From positions 1 to 55,720 of the forward strand of contig DBBV01000002.1 of NCBI GenBank assembly GCA_002292375.1: a stretch of 55,720 bases of DNA, read 5' to 3'. Within the stretch, counting starts at the first letter, position 1; the number at the start of each line of letters is the position of its first letter. The position numbers and the translations under genes are program-made. Below the pieces are notes generated by a model. The model was given only the letters and a program-made list of their open reading frames with translations, ran no database searches and was not told the DNA's origin. Positions 1 through 6,922 of this stretch are shown here, one piece after another. The DNA comes from Methylococcaceae bacterium UBA975 (GTDB lineage Bacteria > Pseudomonadota > Gammaproteobacteria > Methylococcales > Cycloclasticaceae).

Positions 1-18
1 CGGTTGGCCTTTGATAGT

Positions 19-394
19 TGGTGGAGGCGGCGGGAATTGAACCCGCGTCCGCAAGCACTCCGCCCTCGGCTCTACATGCTTATCCTATAACTTTTGATTT
101 AATTATTAGCTACCCGATAGGCTAGGAAGACCAATAACGATTTCGGTTAAGTTTTAGTATATCTGCCCCAAACAAGCGTCAATACGATCTTATGAGCTAT
201 GATGCCTGAGATGATCCGAAGATCGCTGGACGCATAAGCACGGCTCCAGTCAGACAGCAATCTACTGGTTCTTAAGCAGCGATTGCGTAGTTGTCGTCGT
301 TTGCAACTATAATTTTTCAGATGTTTTACGAGATTCCTGAAAGCTCGGCATGCACCTAAGGTTTTGCTACTCACGTCGAAGCCAAGTCGCCCCC
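19..394 (-). ncRNA. ssrA: Transfer-messenger RNA (tmRNA)
   Basis: tmRNA rescues stalled ribosomes together with SmpB. Read on the minus strand, the RNA starts GGGGGCG at 394 and ends CGCCUCC-ACCA at 19-29. The seven-base acceptor stem closes with a G·U at the third pair, the alanyl-tRNA synthetase identity element. A T-arm GGGTTCAATTCCC precedes the 3' end and the CCA is encoded. The tag frame is at 304-272 and encodes ANDDNYAIAA followed by TAA, a variant of the E. coli ANDENYALAA tag. A TATAGT hexamer about 18 bases upstream of the mature 5' end is a possible -10, which would imply a short leader removed by RNase P; the -35 is poor. The gene is single-piece, not circularly permuted. Its partner smpB lies just upstream on the same strand. 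Confidence 0.96.
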
Positions 395-507
395 TTTGGT
401 AATTGTTGGACACTATACCTGAGTAAAGGTTCGCACAACAGTAAATTAATGACGTTGGATAATTTAGGTAAAATTTAGCGTGCCATCTTTCGCTAGCTTG
501 TTAATAT

Positions 508-990
508 TTAACGAGCGCTTTTGATAAAACGCTGCTTTTCACGTTGCCAGTCTTTTTCTTTCGAACTGGCGCGTTTATCGTGCAATTGTTTACCTTTAGC
601 GGAACCAATTTCTAGTTTGACGCGGCCCTTCGACCAGTACATGGAAAGCGGCACGATGGTATAGCCTTTGCGTTCAACCAAGGCGACTAAGTTGATTAGC
701 TCACGTCGGTTTAACAATAGCTTGCGTAGGCGAGTCTGTTCAGGGCTAATGTGTGTGGAGGCAGAAAGTAAGGGTGAGATATGCGCGCCGGATAACCATG
801 CCTCTCCTTGTTTGATGATAATGTAACTTTCGGCCAATTGGACGCGGCCTTCACGAATGCTTTTAACTTCCCAACCTTCTAATACTAGACCTGCCTCAAA
901 GCGTTGTTCGATAAAATAGTCATGCGTTGCTCTTTTATTGGAAGCAATGTGATTGCTGTTTGTTTTTTTCTTTTTTGATGTCATGGGCAT
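508..990 (-). CDS. smpB: SsrA-binding protein SmpB
   Basis: SmpB binds the tRNA-like domain of tmRNA and fills the decoding centre during trans-translation. The 160-residue product has the family core: IASNKRATHDYFIEQRFEAG near the N-terminus, then EGWEVKSIREGRVQLAESY, and the basic C-terminal tail (HDKRASSKEKDWQREKQR) that enters the mRNA channel. Length is normal. Two ATGs occur, MPM and then MTSKKKK six bases later; the second resembles the usual SmpB N-terminus, so the true start may be 984. It is transcribed toward ssrA, 113 bp away, and diverges from the transporter gene. No convincing terminator separates it from ssrA, only a 5-bp TAGCG/CGCTA stem near 476-495. Confidence 0.96.
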   Translation of the reverse strand: MPMTSKKKKTNSNHIASNKRATHDYFIEQRFEAGLVLEGWEVKSIREGRVQLAESYIIIKQGEAWLSGAHISPLLSASTHISPEQTRLRKLLLNRRELINLVALVERKGYTIVPLSMYWSKGRVKLEIGSAKGKQLHDKRASSKEKDWQREKQRFIKSAR

Positions 991-1013
991 ATTCTATGCG
1001 AGCGACTGATTAG

Positions 1014-1030
1014 ACGCTATAAAATAGCGT
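1014..1030. promoter_or_regulatory. 17-bp palindrome between divergent smpB and transporter genes
   Basis: ACGCTAT-AAA-ATAGCGT is a perfect 7-bp inverted repeat with a 3-base centre. It sits in the 78-bp gap between the divergent start codons of smpB (990) and the NSS-family transporter (1069). Its placement fits an operator for one or both genes, but no regulator can be assigned. It could also be a chance palindrome in an AT-rich spacer. Confidence 0.35.
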
Positions 1031-1068
1031 ATTAACTTGGTTAATAATCCAACTTAGGTTAGTTTATT

Positions 1069-2448
1069 GTGGATAATAAAAGCACGATGGATACTATGAA
1101 AAAAACCTCACAACACGGGCAATGGTCATCGCGGATGGTCTTTATTTTGGCCGCTACCGGATCTGCAGTCGGTCTAGGTAATATTTGGAAATTCCCTTAT
1201 ATTGCGGGTGAAAATGGTGGTGGCGCATTTGTGCTGACCTATTTGTTGTGTATTTTAGTCATTGGCTTACCGATCATGATGGCTGAAATCATGTTAGGTC
1301 GTCGTGGACGGCAGAGTCCTATTAACACCATGCGTATTTTAGCGGCCGAGTCGAATGCGAGCGCCCTGTGGTCATGGTTGGGTTGGTTAGGCGTGGTTGC
1401 AGGGTTTTTGATTCTATCGTATTACAGTGTTATCGCCGGTTGGGCAATGGCTTATGTGGTGCGTGTTGCCTCAGGGGTTTTTGATGGTGCAACCGCTGAT
1501 GGGGTGAGTCATATCTTTGGTGAATTTATCGCGGACCCTGAAAAATTATTGGCCTGGCATAGTTTGTTTATGATTATCACGATGCTGGTTGTGGCACGTG
1601 GTGTTAAAGGCCTTGAGCGAGCAGCTAAGTTTTTGATGCCAGCGTTAATTTTAATTTTAATTTTATTGGTAGGTTACTCGATGAATCAAGGGGCCTTTCA
1701 ACAAGGGGTGTCATTCTTATTTAGTGCCGACTTTAGCAAAATCAACGCTGCTGGTGTGTTAACGGCAATGGGGCACGCCTTTTTTACCTTAAGTTTGGGT
1801 ATGGGGGCAATTATGGTGTATGGCTCGTACTTGCCGGCACGTGTTTCAATTGGTTCGACCACAGTGATTATCGCATTAGCTGACACCGCGGTAGCCTTAC
1901 TTGCCGGCTTAGCTATTTTCCCCATCGTTTTTGCGAACGGTTTAACACCAGCTAGTGGCCCTGGTTTAATCTTTCAAACGCTGCCGATTGCCTTTGGTCA
2001 TATGGCTTATGGGGCATTTTTTGGCACCCTGTTTTTTCTATTGTTGGTGTTCGCCGCCTGGTCTTCCTCAATCTCCTTAATTGAACCGGCAGTAGCTTGG
2101 CTGGTGGAAAACAAGAAGATGAGCCGGATGCGCGCGTGTATCTGGGCAGGCTTATTAACTTGGCTGATTGGTATTGGTACCGTTTTATCGTTTAATTTGG
2201 CGGCTGACGTCACGATTTTTGGTCAAACCTTCTTCGATTTAATGGACTATTTAACGGCGAATATCATGTTGCCCTTGGGCGGTCTATGTATTGCCTTGTT
2301 TGCCGGTTGGGTGATGGCGGCAGACACAAGCGCTAGTGAATTGAATTTGCCGAATGATTATCTGTATAAGGCTTGGCGCTTTATTGTACGTTACGTATCG
2401 CCAGTAGCCGTTCTATTGGTATTTTTAAATGTTATTGGATTGATTTAA
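1069..2448 (+). CDS. Neurotransmitter:sodium symporter (NSS/SNF) family transporter
   Basis: Predicted inner-membrane Na+-coupled importer of amino acids or related small solutes. The N-terminal segment GSAVGLGNIWKFPYIAGENG (TM1 region) is the NSS signature containing the unwound substrate and sodium site, followed by GGGAFVLTYLLC and the conserved GLPIMMAEIMLGRRGR loop. About eleven to twelve hydrophobic helices are visible; the 459-residue length is typical of bacterial LeuT/TnaT/MhsT-like members. The GTG at 1069 is preceded by a weak TTAGG; an ATG at 1087 (MDTMKK) is an alternative start. It ends 4 bp before ratA, so it is probably co-transcribed with ratA-ratB. Its location between smpB and ratA is unusual, because these are normally direct neighbours. 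The substrate cannot be deduced. Confidence 0.9.
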   Translation: MDNKSTMDTMKKTSQHGQWSSRMVFILAATGSAVGLGNIWKFPYIAGENGGGAFVLTYLLCILVIGLPIMMAEIMLGRRGRQSPINTMRILAAESNASALWSWLGWLGVVAGFLILSYYSVIAGWAMAYVVRVASGVFDGATADGVSHIFGEFIADPEKLLAWHSLFMIITMLVVARGVKGLERAAKFLMPALILILILLVGYSMNQGAFQQGVSFLFSADFSKINAAGVLTAMGHAFFTLSLGMGAIMVYGSYLPARVSIGSTTVIIALADTAVALLAGLAIFPIVFANGLTPASGPGLIFQTLPIAFGHMAYGAFFGTLFFLLLVFAAWSSSISLIEPAVAWLVENKKMSRMRACIWAGLLTWLIGIGTVLSFNLAADVTIFGQTFFDLMDYLTANIMLPLGGLCIALFAGWVMAADTSASELNLPNDYLYKAWRFIVRYVSPVAVLLVFLNVIGLI

Positions 2449-2452
2449 CGGC

Positions 2453-2884
2453 ATGCATAAAATTGAACGTAGTGCGCTGGTTAAACACTCAGCCCCGGAT
2501 ATGTATCAGCTAGTCAATGATGTTGCCTCATACCCGCAGTTTCTTAGCTGGTGCAAAACTAGTCGGGTAATAAGCGAAACGGACAATGAGATGCAGGCCG
2601 AGCTTGAAATTGCCTGGAAAGTGTTACACAAGGTGTTCAGCACACAAAACCAACTAGTTAAAGATGAAAGTATTCGTTTGAATTTATTATCAGGGCCTTT
2701 TAAATCGATGCACGGTGAGTGGCAATTTAAGCAGCTTCGGGAGAATGCCTGTAAAATAACCATGAATATCGAGTTTGAATTTAAAAGCTCAGTGAGTAAT
2801 TTTGTCTTTAGTAGTATCTTTAACCAAATTTGTGGGTCGTTGATGGATGCCTTTATTAAACGGGCAGATAATATTTATGGATAA
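2453..2884 (+). CDS. ratA: RatA/COQ10-type START-domain protein
   Basis: 143-residue SRPBCC/START-like protein related to mitochondrial COQ10 (a ubiquinone-binding chaperone). In E. coli the homologue RatA (YfjG) was described as blocking 70S ribosome formation. Family landmarks are HKIERSALVKHSAPDMYQLV at the start, YPQFLSWCK, and the C-terminal FSSIFNQICGSLMDAFIKRA. Length is standard. The ATG follows the transporter stop by 4 bp, and the 3' end overlaps ratB by 8 bp, indicating translational coupling. The toxin label is historical; a quinone-lipid role is at least as likely in a core-genome setting. Confidence 0.93.
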   Translation: MHKIERSALVKHSAPDMYQLVNDVASYPQFLSWCKTSRVISETDNEMQAELEIAWKVLHKVFSTQNQLVKDESIRLNLLSGPFKSMHGEWQFKQLRENACKITMNIEFEFKSSVSNFVFSSIFNQICGSLMDAFIKRADNIYG

Positions 2885-3185
2885 CATTGAAGTCGCTTAT
2901 GCGACACCTAAAAAACAATTAATTTTAACCCTAGCCTATCAAGATGGTGTGACTGTTCAAGCAGCGATACATGCATCAGGGATACTGGACCGATTTCCCG
3001 AGATTGATTTAGAAAAAAATTCAGTGGGTATTTTTAGTAAGCCTTGTAAATTAGATACGACCTTACGGAAAGGCGATCGCGTGGAAATATACCGTCCATT
3101 GATTGCTGATCCTAAAGAAGTTCGGCGTCAACGTGCGGAGGCAGGCAAAGTAACCAAAAAGGGTGCGCGTTCAGTTAATGAATAA
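2877..3185 (+). CDS. ratB: RnfH family ubiquitin-like protein (RatB)
   Basis: Small beta-grasp protein of the RnfH family (UPF0125), always paired with RatA in gammaproteobacteria. Visible motifs are NIEVAYATPKKQ at the N-terminus, HASGILDRFPEIDL in the middle, VGIFSKPCKLDTTLRKGDRV, and the C-terminal EIYRPLIADPKEVRRQRAE. I chose ATG 2877 (MDNIEVAYA) rather than the longer upstream frame because it matches the family N-terminus and overlaps the ratA stop as ATGGATAA, the usual coupled arrangement. The product is 102 residues with a basic tail. The biochemical role is not established. Confidence 0.9.
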   Translation: MDNIEVAYATPKKQLILTLAYQDGVTVQAAIHASGILDRFPEIDLEKNSVGIFSKPCKLDTTLRKGDRVEIYRPLIADPKEVRRQRAEAGKVTKKGARSVNE

Positions 3186-3226
3186 AATGGCTTGAAATAA
3201 CAAAGAAATCAATTATATTAACCAGT

Positions 3227-3361
3227 ATGACATTTGATAATTCAAATAAGGCGTTTAATACCTCATCGTTTAATATCTCATTAAGTGGGGCGCTTGCACG
3301 TGCTGCGAGCAGTCAGCCAATCACCGTTCTTTGTTGTCTCCGACTGCTGCTTCGCAGCTAA
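3227..3361 (+). CDS. Putative Leu-rich leader peptide upstream of leuA
   Basis: An uninterrupted 44-codon frame runs from ATG 3227 to TAA 3359-3361, 84 bp before the leuA ATG. Its C-terminus reads VLCCLRLLLRS, with five Leu codons (CTT, CTC, CTG, CTG, CTT) in its last ten codons. The rest of the peptide is Ser/Asn-rich and unremarkable (MTFDNSNKAFN...). The composition and position match leader peptides that sense charged tRNA-Leu for branched-chain amino-acid genes. The SD is weak (AAAGAAA about 17 bases upstream), so a shorter start is possible. I see no rho-independent terminator after it, so regulation would be translational or Rho-linked rather than classical attenuation. Confidence 0.6.
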   Translation: MTFDNSNKAFNTSSFNISLSGALARAASSQPITVLCCLRLLLRS

Positions 3362-3439
3362 ATACTTATACAACCTGGCGAGGTCATACGCGACCATAAA
3401 CTAATACAATAAACAGGTCATTATCCATGACAGTTGGAG
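3302..3439 (+). promoter_or_regulatory. leuA leader RNA: competing hairpin and anti-SD pairing
   Basis: Two alternative pairings are visible. (1) GCTGCGAGCAGTC at 3302-3314 pairs over 13 bp with 3342-3347 plus 3352-3358, with a 4-base bulge; this stem includes the Leu codons of the leader ORF. (2) CTCCGACTG (3338-3346) pairs over 9 bp, one of them G·U, with CAGTTGGAG (3431-3439), the leuA Shine-Dalgarno region. The two share bases 3342-3346, so they exclude one another. A ribosome paused at or released from the leader could therefore decide whether the leuA SD is free. The structure is read by eye; no folding energy was computed. Confidence 0.5.
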
Positions 3440-3445
3440 TTTGAA

Positions 3446-4999
3446 ATGAACAAAGAAAAACTAATAATATTTGATACCACCTTACGTGATGGCGAGCAAA
3501 GCCCGGGCGCAGCAATGACGCCTGATGAAAAATTACGCATAGCCAAAGCCTTAGAACGAATGAAAGTCGACGTGATTGAAGCGGGCTTCCCAGCGTCCAG
3601 TGAGGGTGATTTTATCGCTGTGCGAGACATCGCTAGGGCAGTTAAAGATAGCGTTGTTTGCGGTCTTGCACGGGCCAATGATTTTGATATCACACGCGCC
3701 GGTGAGGCTCTAAAAGACGCGAGTGCGTCGCGCATCCACACCTTTATTGCGACCTCGCCGTTACATATGCGTGAAAAGTTGCAGATGACACCGGACCAAG
3801 TGGTTGAGCAGGCGGTTAAATCGGTTAAGCTTGCGCGCCAGTATACCAATGATGTTGAATTTTCACCGGAAGACGCAGGCCGCTCAGAGCTTGATTTTTT
3901 GTGTCGGATTATTGAAGCGGCGATTAAAGCCGGTGCGACGACCATTAATATCCCTGATACGGTGGGCTATAACTTACCGCAACAATACGGCAATACGATC
4001 AAGCAACTGATTGAACGGGTACCTAACTCGGATCAAGCAATTTTTTCCACCCATTGCCACGATGATTTAGGTTTGGCCGTGGCTAATTCATTGGCGGGTG
4101 TTATGAATGGTGCGCGCCAAGTTGAGTGTTCGATCAATGGTTTGGGTGAACGAGCCGGTAATGCGGCGCTTGAAGAAATTGTGATGGCGGTGCGAACGCG
4201 ACAAGACTTATTGCCTTGTGACGTGGGTTTAGATACCACTCAAATCATGACCTGTTCAAGACTGGTGTCAGGCATTACAGGGTTTGCGGTGCAACCGAAT
4301 AAAGCCATTGTTGGTGCTAATGCCTTTGCTCACGAGTCTGGAATTCATCAGGATGGTGTTTTAAAAGCGCGTGAAACTTATGAAATCATGCGTGCTGAAG
4401 ACGTAGGGCTTAGCTCTAACCGTTTGGTGTTGGGTAAGTTGTCTGGCCGCAGCGCGTTTAGAAACCGCCTTGACGAGCTTAATATTACAATTGATAGTGA
4501 ACAAGAGCTTAATAAAGCGTTTCGTAAGTTTAAAGACTTGGCCGACAAAAAATCTGAAATTTTTGACGAAGATATCCAAGCCTTATTATCCGACTTTAAG
4601 ATAGAAGAAAGTTTGGATGAAATGGTTAAGTTGGTGTCTATTAAAGCCTGTTCTGAAACCGGTGAGGTGCCTCAGTCTCATATCACTTTGATGGTTGATG
4701 ACGAAGAAAAATCAGCCAGCAGCGACGGGGGTGGACCGGTGGATGCTAGCTTTAAGGCAATCGAAAAAATCATCGCTAGCCAAGCTAATTTGCAGCTGTA
4801 TTCGGTGAGTAATGTAACTCAAGGTACCGATTCACTCGGTGAGGTGGCTGTTCGTTTGGAACGAGCAGGGCGTATCGTTAACGGCCATGGGGCAGATACC
4901 GATATTGTAGTAGCCTCGGCCAAGGCTTATATTAATGCTTTAAATCGATTACTGTCACCGACTAAACGGGTTCATCCACAAGCGTTTGATGGTATTTAA
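3446..4999 (+). CDS. leuA: 2-isopropylmalate synthase
   Basis: First committed step of leucine synthesis: acetyl-CoA + 2-oxoisovalerate to 2-isopropylmalate. The product is 517 residues, the normal length for the LeuA type 1 family. The N-terminal TIM barrel opens with LIIFDTTLRDGEQSPGAAM, and the metal site is in STHCHDDLGLAVANSLAGV and GERAGNAALEE; HESGIHQDGVLK follows. The C-terminal half (about 390-510) is the allosteric LeuA dimer domain that binds leucine. I placed the start at ATG 3446 because GGAG lies at 3436-3439 with a 6-base spacer; a TTG at 3434 is in frame but sits on top of the SD. The gene is monocistronic with its own terminator, so it is separated from leuBCD. Confidence 0.97.
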   Translation: MNKEKLIIFDTTLRDGEQSPGAAMTPDEKLRIAKALERMKVDVIEAGFPASSEGDFIAVRDIARAVKDSVVCGLARANDFDITRAGEALKDASASRIHTFIATSPLHMREKLQMTPDQVVEQAVKSVKLARQYTNDVEFSPEDAGRSELDFLCRIIEAAIKAGATTINIPDTVGYNLPQQYGNTIKQLIERVPNSDQAIFSTHCHDDLGLAVANSLAGVMNGARQVECSINGLGERAGNAALEEIVMAVRTRQDLLPCDVGLDTTQIMTCSRLVSGITGFAVQPNKAIVGANAFAHESGIHQDGVLKARETYEIMRAEDVGLSSNRLVLGKLSGRSAFRNRLDELNITIDSEQELNKAFRKFKDLADKKSEIFDEDIQALLSDFKIEESLDEMVKLVSIKACSETGEVPQSHITLMVDDEEKSASSDGGGPVDASFKAIEKIIASQANLQLYSVSNVTQGTDSLGEVAVRLERAGRIVNGHGADTDIVVASAKAYINALNRLLSPTKRVHPQAFDGI

Positions 5000-5016
5000 C
5001 TGAACCGAATGAGAAG

Positions 5017-5043
5017 AGCCCGATTGAGTTCGGGCTTTTTTTT
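5017..5043 (+). terminator. Rho-independent terminator of leuA
   Basis: AGCCCGA (5017-5023) and TCGGGCT (5030-5036) form a 7-bp stem with a 6-base loop, followed by eight T residues. It lies 17 bp after the leuA stop. On the opposite strand there is no U-run, so it serves leuA only. Confidence 0.9.
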
Positions 5044-5048
5044 GTTTG

Positions 5049-5498
5049 CTATTTGACAGGGTCGTTTTCAGACAATAAAAAATGCGCCCTTGCCAAGGCA
5101 ATAGGCTGTTGATCGTTATCTTGCCACGTTTTGATATTGCATAAGGCAATCCGACGGCCTAAACGGATAATCTCGCATTGTGAGTAGCTGCACTCGGAAC
5201 GTCCAGGTAGCAGGTAATCGATCGAAAAATCAATGATTTTAGGAATGGTGACGAGTTCAATTTGCCAGAGCAAATGAAACAGCGCGGCGTTTTCCATAAA
5301 GCCTGCGATAGCCCCGCCGTGTAAGGCAGGAATAGCAGGGTTGCCAACGTTGCTTTGTTTAAAGGGGAGGCTGGATATGATGTTGCCGTTGACCAGCTTC
5401 GTTTGAACGCCGATAAAATTAGCATAAGGAATTAATTCCACTAAAGCGGCATCGTCCTGGTTTTCTTTTATGGCGTTAATTTTTTCAACTAAGTTCAT
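5049..5498 (-). CDS. Hotdog-fold thioesterase (PaaI/YbgC-like)
   Basis: 149-residue single hotdog domain of the PaaI acyl-CoA thioesterase family. The segment IPALHGGAIAGFMENAALFH carries the family HGG turn and helix, where the acid residue (Glu in MENAA) is the likely catalytic or active-site residue. The central strand IIDFSIDYLLPGRSE is the expected second half. It starts 3 bp after the stop of a second hotdog protein and shares its layout at low identity, so the pair looks like an old tandem duplication. The substrate (acyl-CoA or phenylacetyl-CoA type) is unknown. It forms the last gene of a bamE-thioesterase-thioesterase operon. Confidence 0.85.
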   Translation of the reverse strand: MNLVEKINAIKENQDDAALVELIPYANFIGVQTKLVNGNIISSLPFKQSNVGNPAIPALHGGAIAGFMENAALFHLLWQIELVTIPKIIDFSIDYLLPGRSECSYSQCEIIRLGRRIALCNIKTWQDNDQQPIALARAHFLLSENDPVK

Positions 5499-5501
5499 TG
5501 T

Positions 5502-5930
5502 TTAGCCCACAGGGAACGCTTTATTAGATCGCATAAACGTAGCAAGCGCGGTGGCGATAGGTTTTTTACTATCTGTTGTAAAGACAGTGACACGACTAAA
5601 GGCGATAGAGTGCGTCATCTGGTAGCATTCTGCCACGGCGTATACGTCTTCGCCCGTTGCTGCAGGGCGACTGTAATCCACCCTTAAGTCGAGGGTAGCT
5701 AGAGCACGTAGGTTGTCCTGAGCTTGAAAAACCGATGCGCCACTGGCGGTATCAATTAAGGTGGTTATCGCGCCACCATGAATGACGCGGCTGATTGGGT
5801 CGCCAATAATCGCATCATTAAAAGGGAGTTTTAAGGTTACCGTGTTTTTTTCGGCGCTAACCAGTTGTATGCCAAGTTGTTTGGCATGCGGAGTTTGGTT
5901 CATCTTCTCTAAAAACGGATGGACCGGCAT
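5502..5930 (-). CDS. Hotdog-fold thioesterase (PaaI family)
   Basis: 142-residue PaaI-type thioesterase. DPISRVIHGGAITTLIDTAS is the active-site helix with HGG and the acidic residue in LIDTA; LATLDLRVDYSRPA is the canonical following strand. I took ATG 5930 (MPVHPFLEKMNQTPHAKQLG) because it begins one base after the bamE stop codon (TAA-C-ATG). The longer open frame overlaps bamE and its extra residues do not look like a hotdog N-terminus. Translational coupling to bamE is likely. Function in the cell, for example clearing stalled aromatic or acyl-CoA esters, is inference from the family only. Confidence 0.87.
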   Translation of the reverse strand: MPVHPFLEKMNQTPHAKQLGIQLVSAEKNTVTLKLPFNDAIIGDPISRVIHGGAITTLIDTASGASVFQAQDNLRALATLDLRVDYSRPAATGEDVYAVAECYQMTHSIAFSRVTVFTTDSKKPIATALATFMRSNKAFPVG

Positions 5931-5931
5931 G

Positions 5932-6426
5932 TTAGTTTTTATCTTGGTCCCCAATCCCAATGGAACGTAGTGTTCTTTCAATAAAGCCAATTTCTCTTTT
6001 CTCGCGTTTAGGCACGTCAACCACTTCGGTGTTTATTGTCATGGGTTTAAACTCATTGCTGGGCTTAAAATTACCTTTGAGGTTGGCTAGTTTATCGCCA
6101 TCAAAAATCACCGTAATACGCTCTCTTTCTTTTTCTTTACCGGCTTGGCTTAATGTATAAAAATAGTCCCAACGATTAGGGTGAAAGGGGTCTACTAATA
6201 ACGGTGTACCGAGTAAAAATTTAACTTGACGTTTGTCCATGCCGGGTCGTAATTGGTCGACCATTTCTTGGCTTACCACGTTACCCTGTTTGACGTTTAT
6301 CTTATACACACCGGGTAAATTGTCGGCAACCCCGACCATTTTTTCATTGAGTTCTTTAGCCGTTGCGCAAGCAATAAGCTGTGTGACAGGTAAAATAATT
6401 ATAATTAGAATGAGAAGCTTTCGCAT
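5932..6426 (-). CDS. bamE: Outer-membrane assembly lipoprotein BamE (SmpA/OmlA)
   Basis: Lipoprotein subunit of the BAM complex that inserts beta-barrel proteins in the outer membrane. A signal peptide of about 19 residues ends in the lipobox LIAC, giving Cys20 as the lipidated residue. The BamE fold follows: QGNVVSQEMVDQLRPGMDKR, then VKFLLGTPLLVDPFHPNRWD and YFYTL. At 164 residues it is longer than E. coli BamE (113), with a basic C-terminal extension after the domain, as seen in several non-enteric gammaproteobacteria. It diverges from fur across an AT-rich 79-bp promoter region, the standard bamE/fur arrangement. Confidence 0.95.
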   Translation of the reverse strand: MRKLLILIIIILPVTQLIACATAKELNEKMVGVADNLPGVYKINVKQGNVVSQEMVDQLRPGMDKRQVKFLLGTPLLVDPFHPNRWDYFYTLSQAGKEKERERITVIFDGDKLANLKGNFKPSNEFKPMTINTEVVDVPKREKREIGFIERTLRSIGIGDQDKN

Positions 6427-6505
6427 TTAGGTTCTTCTGTGTATGATTGGAAGCTTGAAATGATACCCTATATTATTATTTATTCCACCCTATTTTGAGG
6501 TACTA

Positions 6506-6922
6506 ATGGAGTCCAAAGACATACGAGAAGCAGGTCTAAAAGTGACCTTGCCGCGTTTAAAAATTTTGAGCATGTTGGAAAGTGCTCAAAATAGGCACTT
6601 ATCGGCCGAGGATATGTATAAAGCTTTATTAGAGGGTGGTGAAGAAATTGGCTTGGCGACTGTATACCGCGTGTTAACTCAGTTTGAGACGGCTGGGCTC
6701 GTTAGTCGGCACCATTTTGAAGGGGGGAATTCGGTTTTTGAGTTGAATCAGGGTGAACATCACGACCATATCTTGTGCGTTAAATGTGGCCGAGTCGATG
6801 AGTTTGTGGATGAGCTTATTGAGCAAAGACAGCGAGCGATAGCAGAAAAAATGAACTATCAAATGACGGATCATAGTTTGTATATTTACGGCGTTTGTTC
6901 TGCTTGTATAAAATCTAATTAA
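6506..6922 (+). CDS. fur: Ferric uptake regulator Fur
   Basis: Iron-responsive repressor, 138 residues. The winged helix covers about 1-80 (LKVTLPRLKILSMLE; DNA-recognition helix GLATVYRVLTQF). The dimerisation and metal domain has the HHDH cluster (85-88), the zinc-type pairs C91-x2-C94 and C131-x2-C134, and the EGGNSVFEL strand. A TTGAAA at 6455-6460 with TATTTA at 6477-6482 (16-bp spacer) is a possible promoter. I see no clear 19-bp Fur box in the 79-bp gap, so autoregulation is not supported by sequence. Its last 8 bases overlap the convergent recN. Confidence 0.96.
   Translation: MESKDIREAGLKVTLPRLKILSMLESAQNRHLSAEDMYKALLEGGEEIGLATVYRVLTQFETAGLVSRHHFEGGNSVFELNQGEHHDHILCVKCGRVDEFVDELIEQRQRAIAEKMNYQMTDHSLYIYGVCSACIKSN

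Noticed and set aside
147..413. 88-residue minus-strand open frame over the tmRNA
   Set aside because: It lies inside ssrA and beyond its 5' end; only the 10-codon tag frame is translated there.
6427..6505. Fur box in the fur/bamE gap
   Set aside because: No stretch approaches GATAATGATAATCATTATC; the region is only AT-rich.
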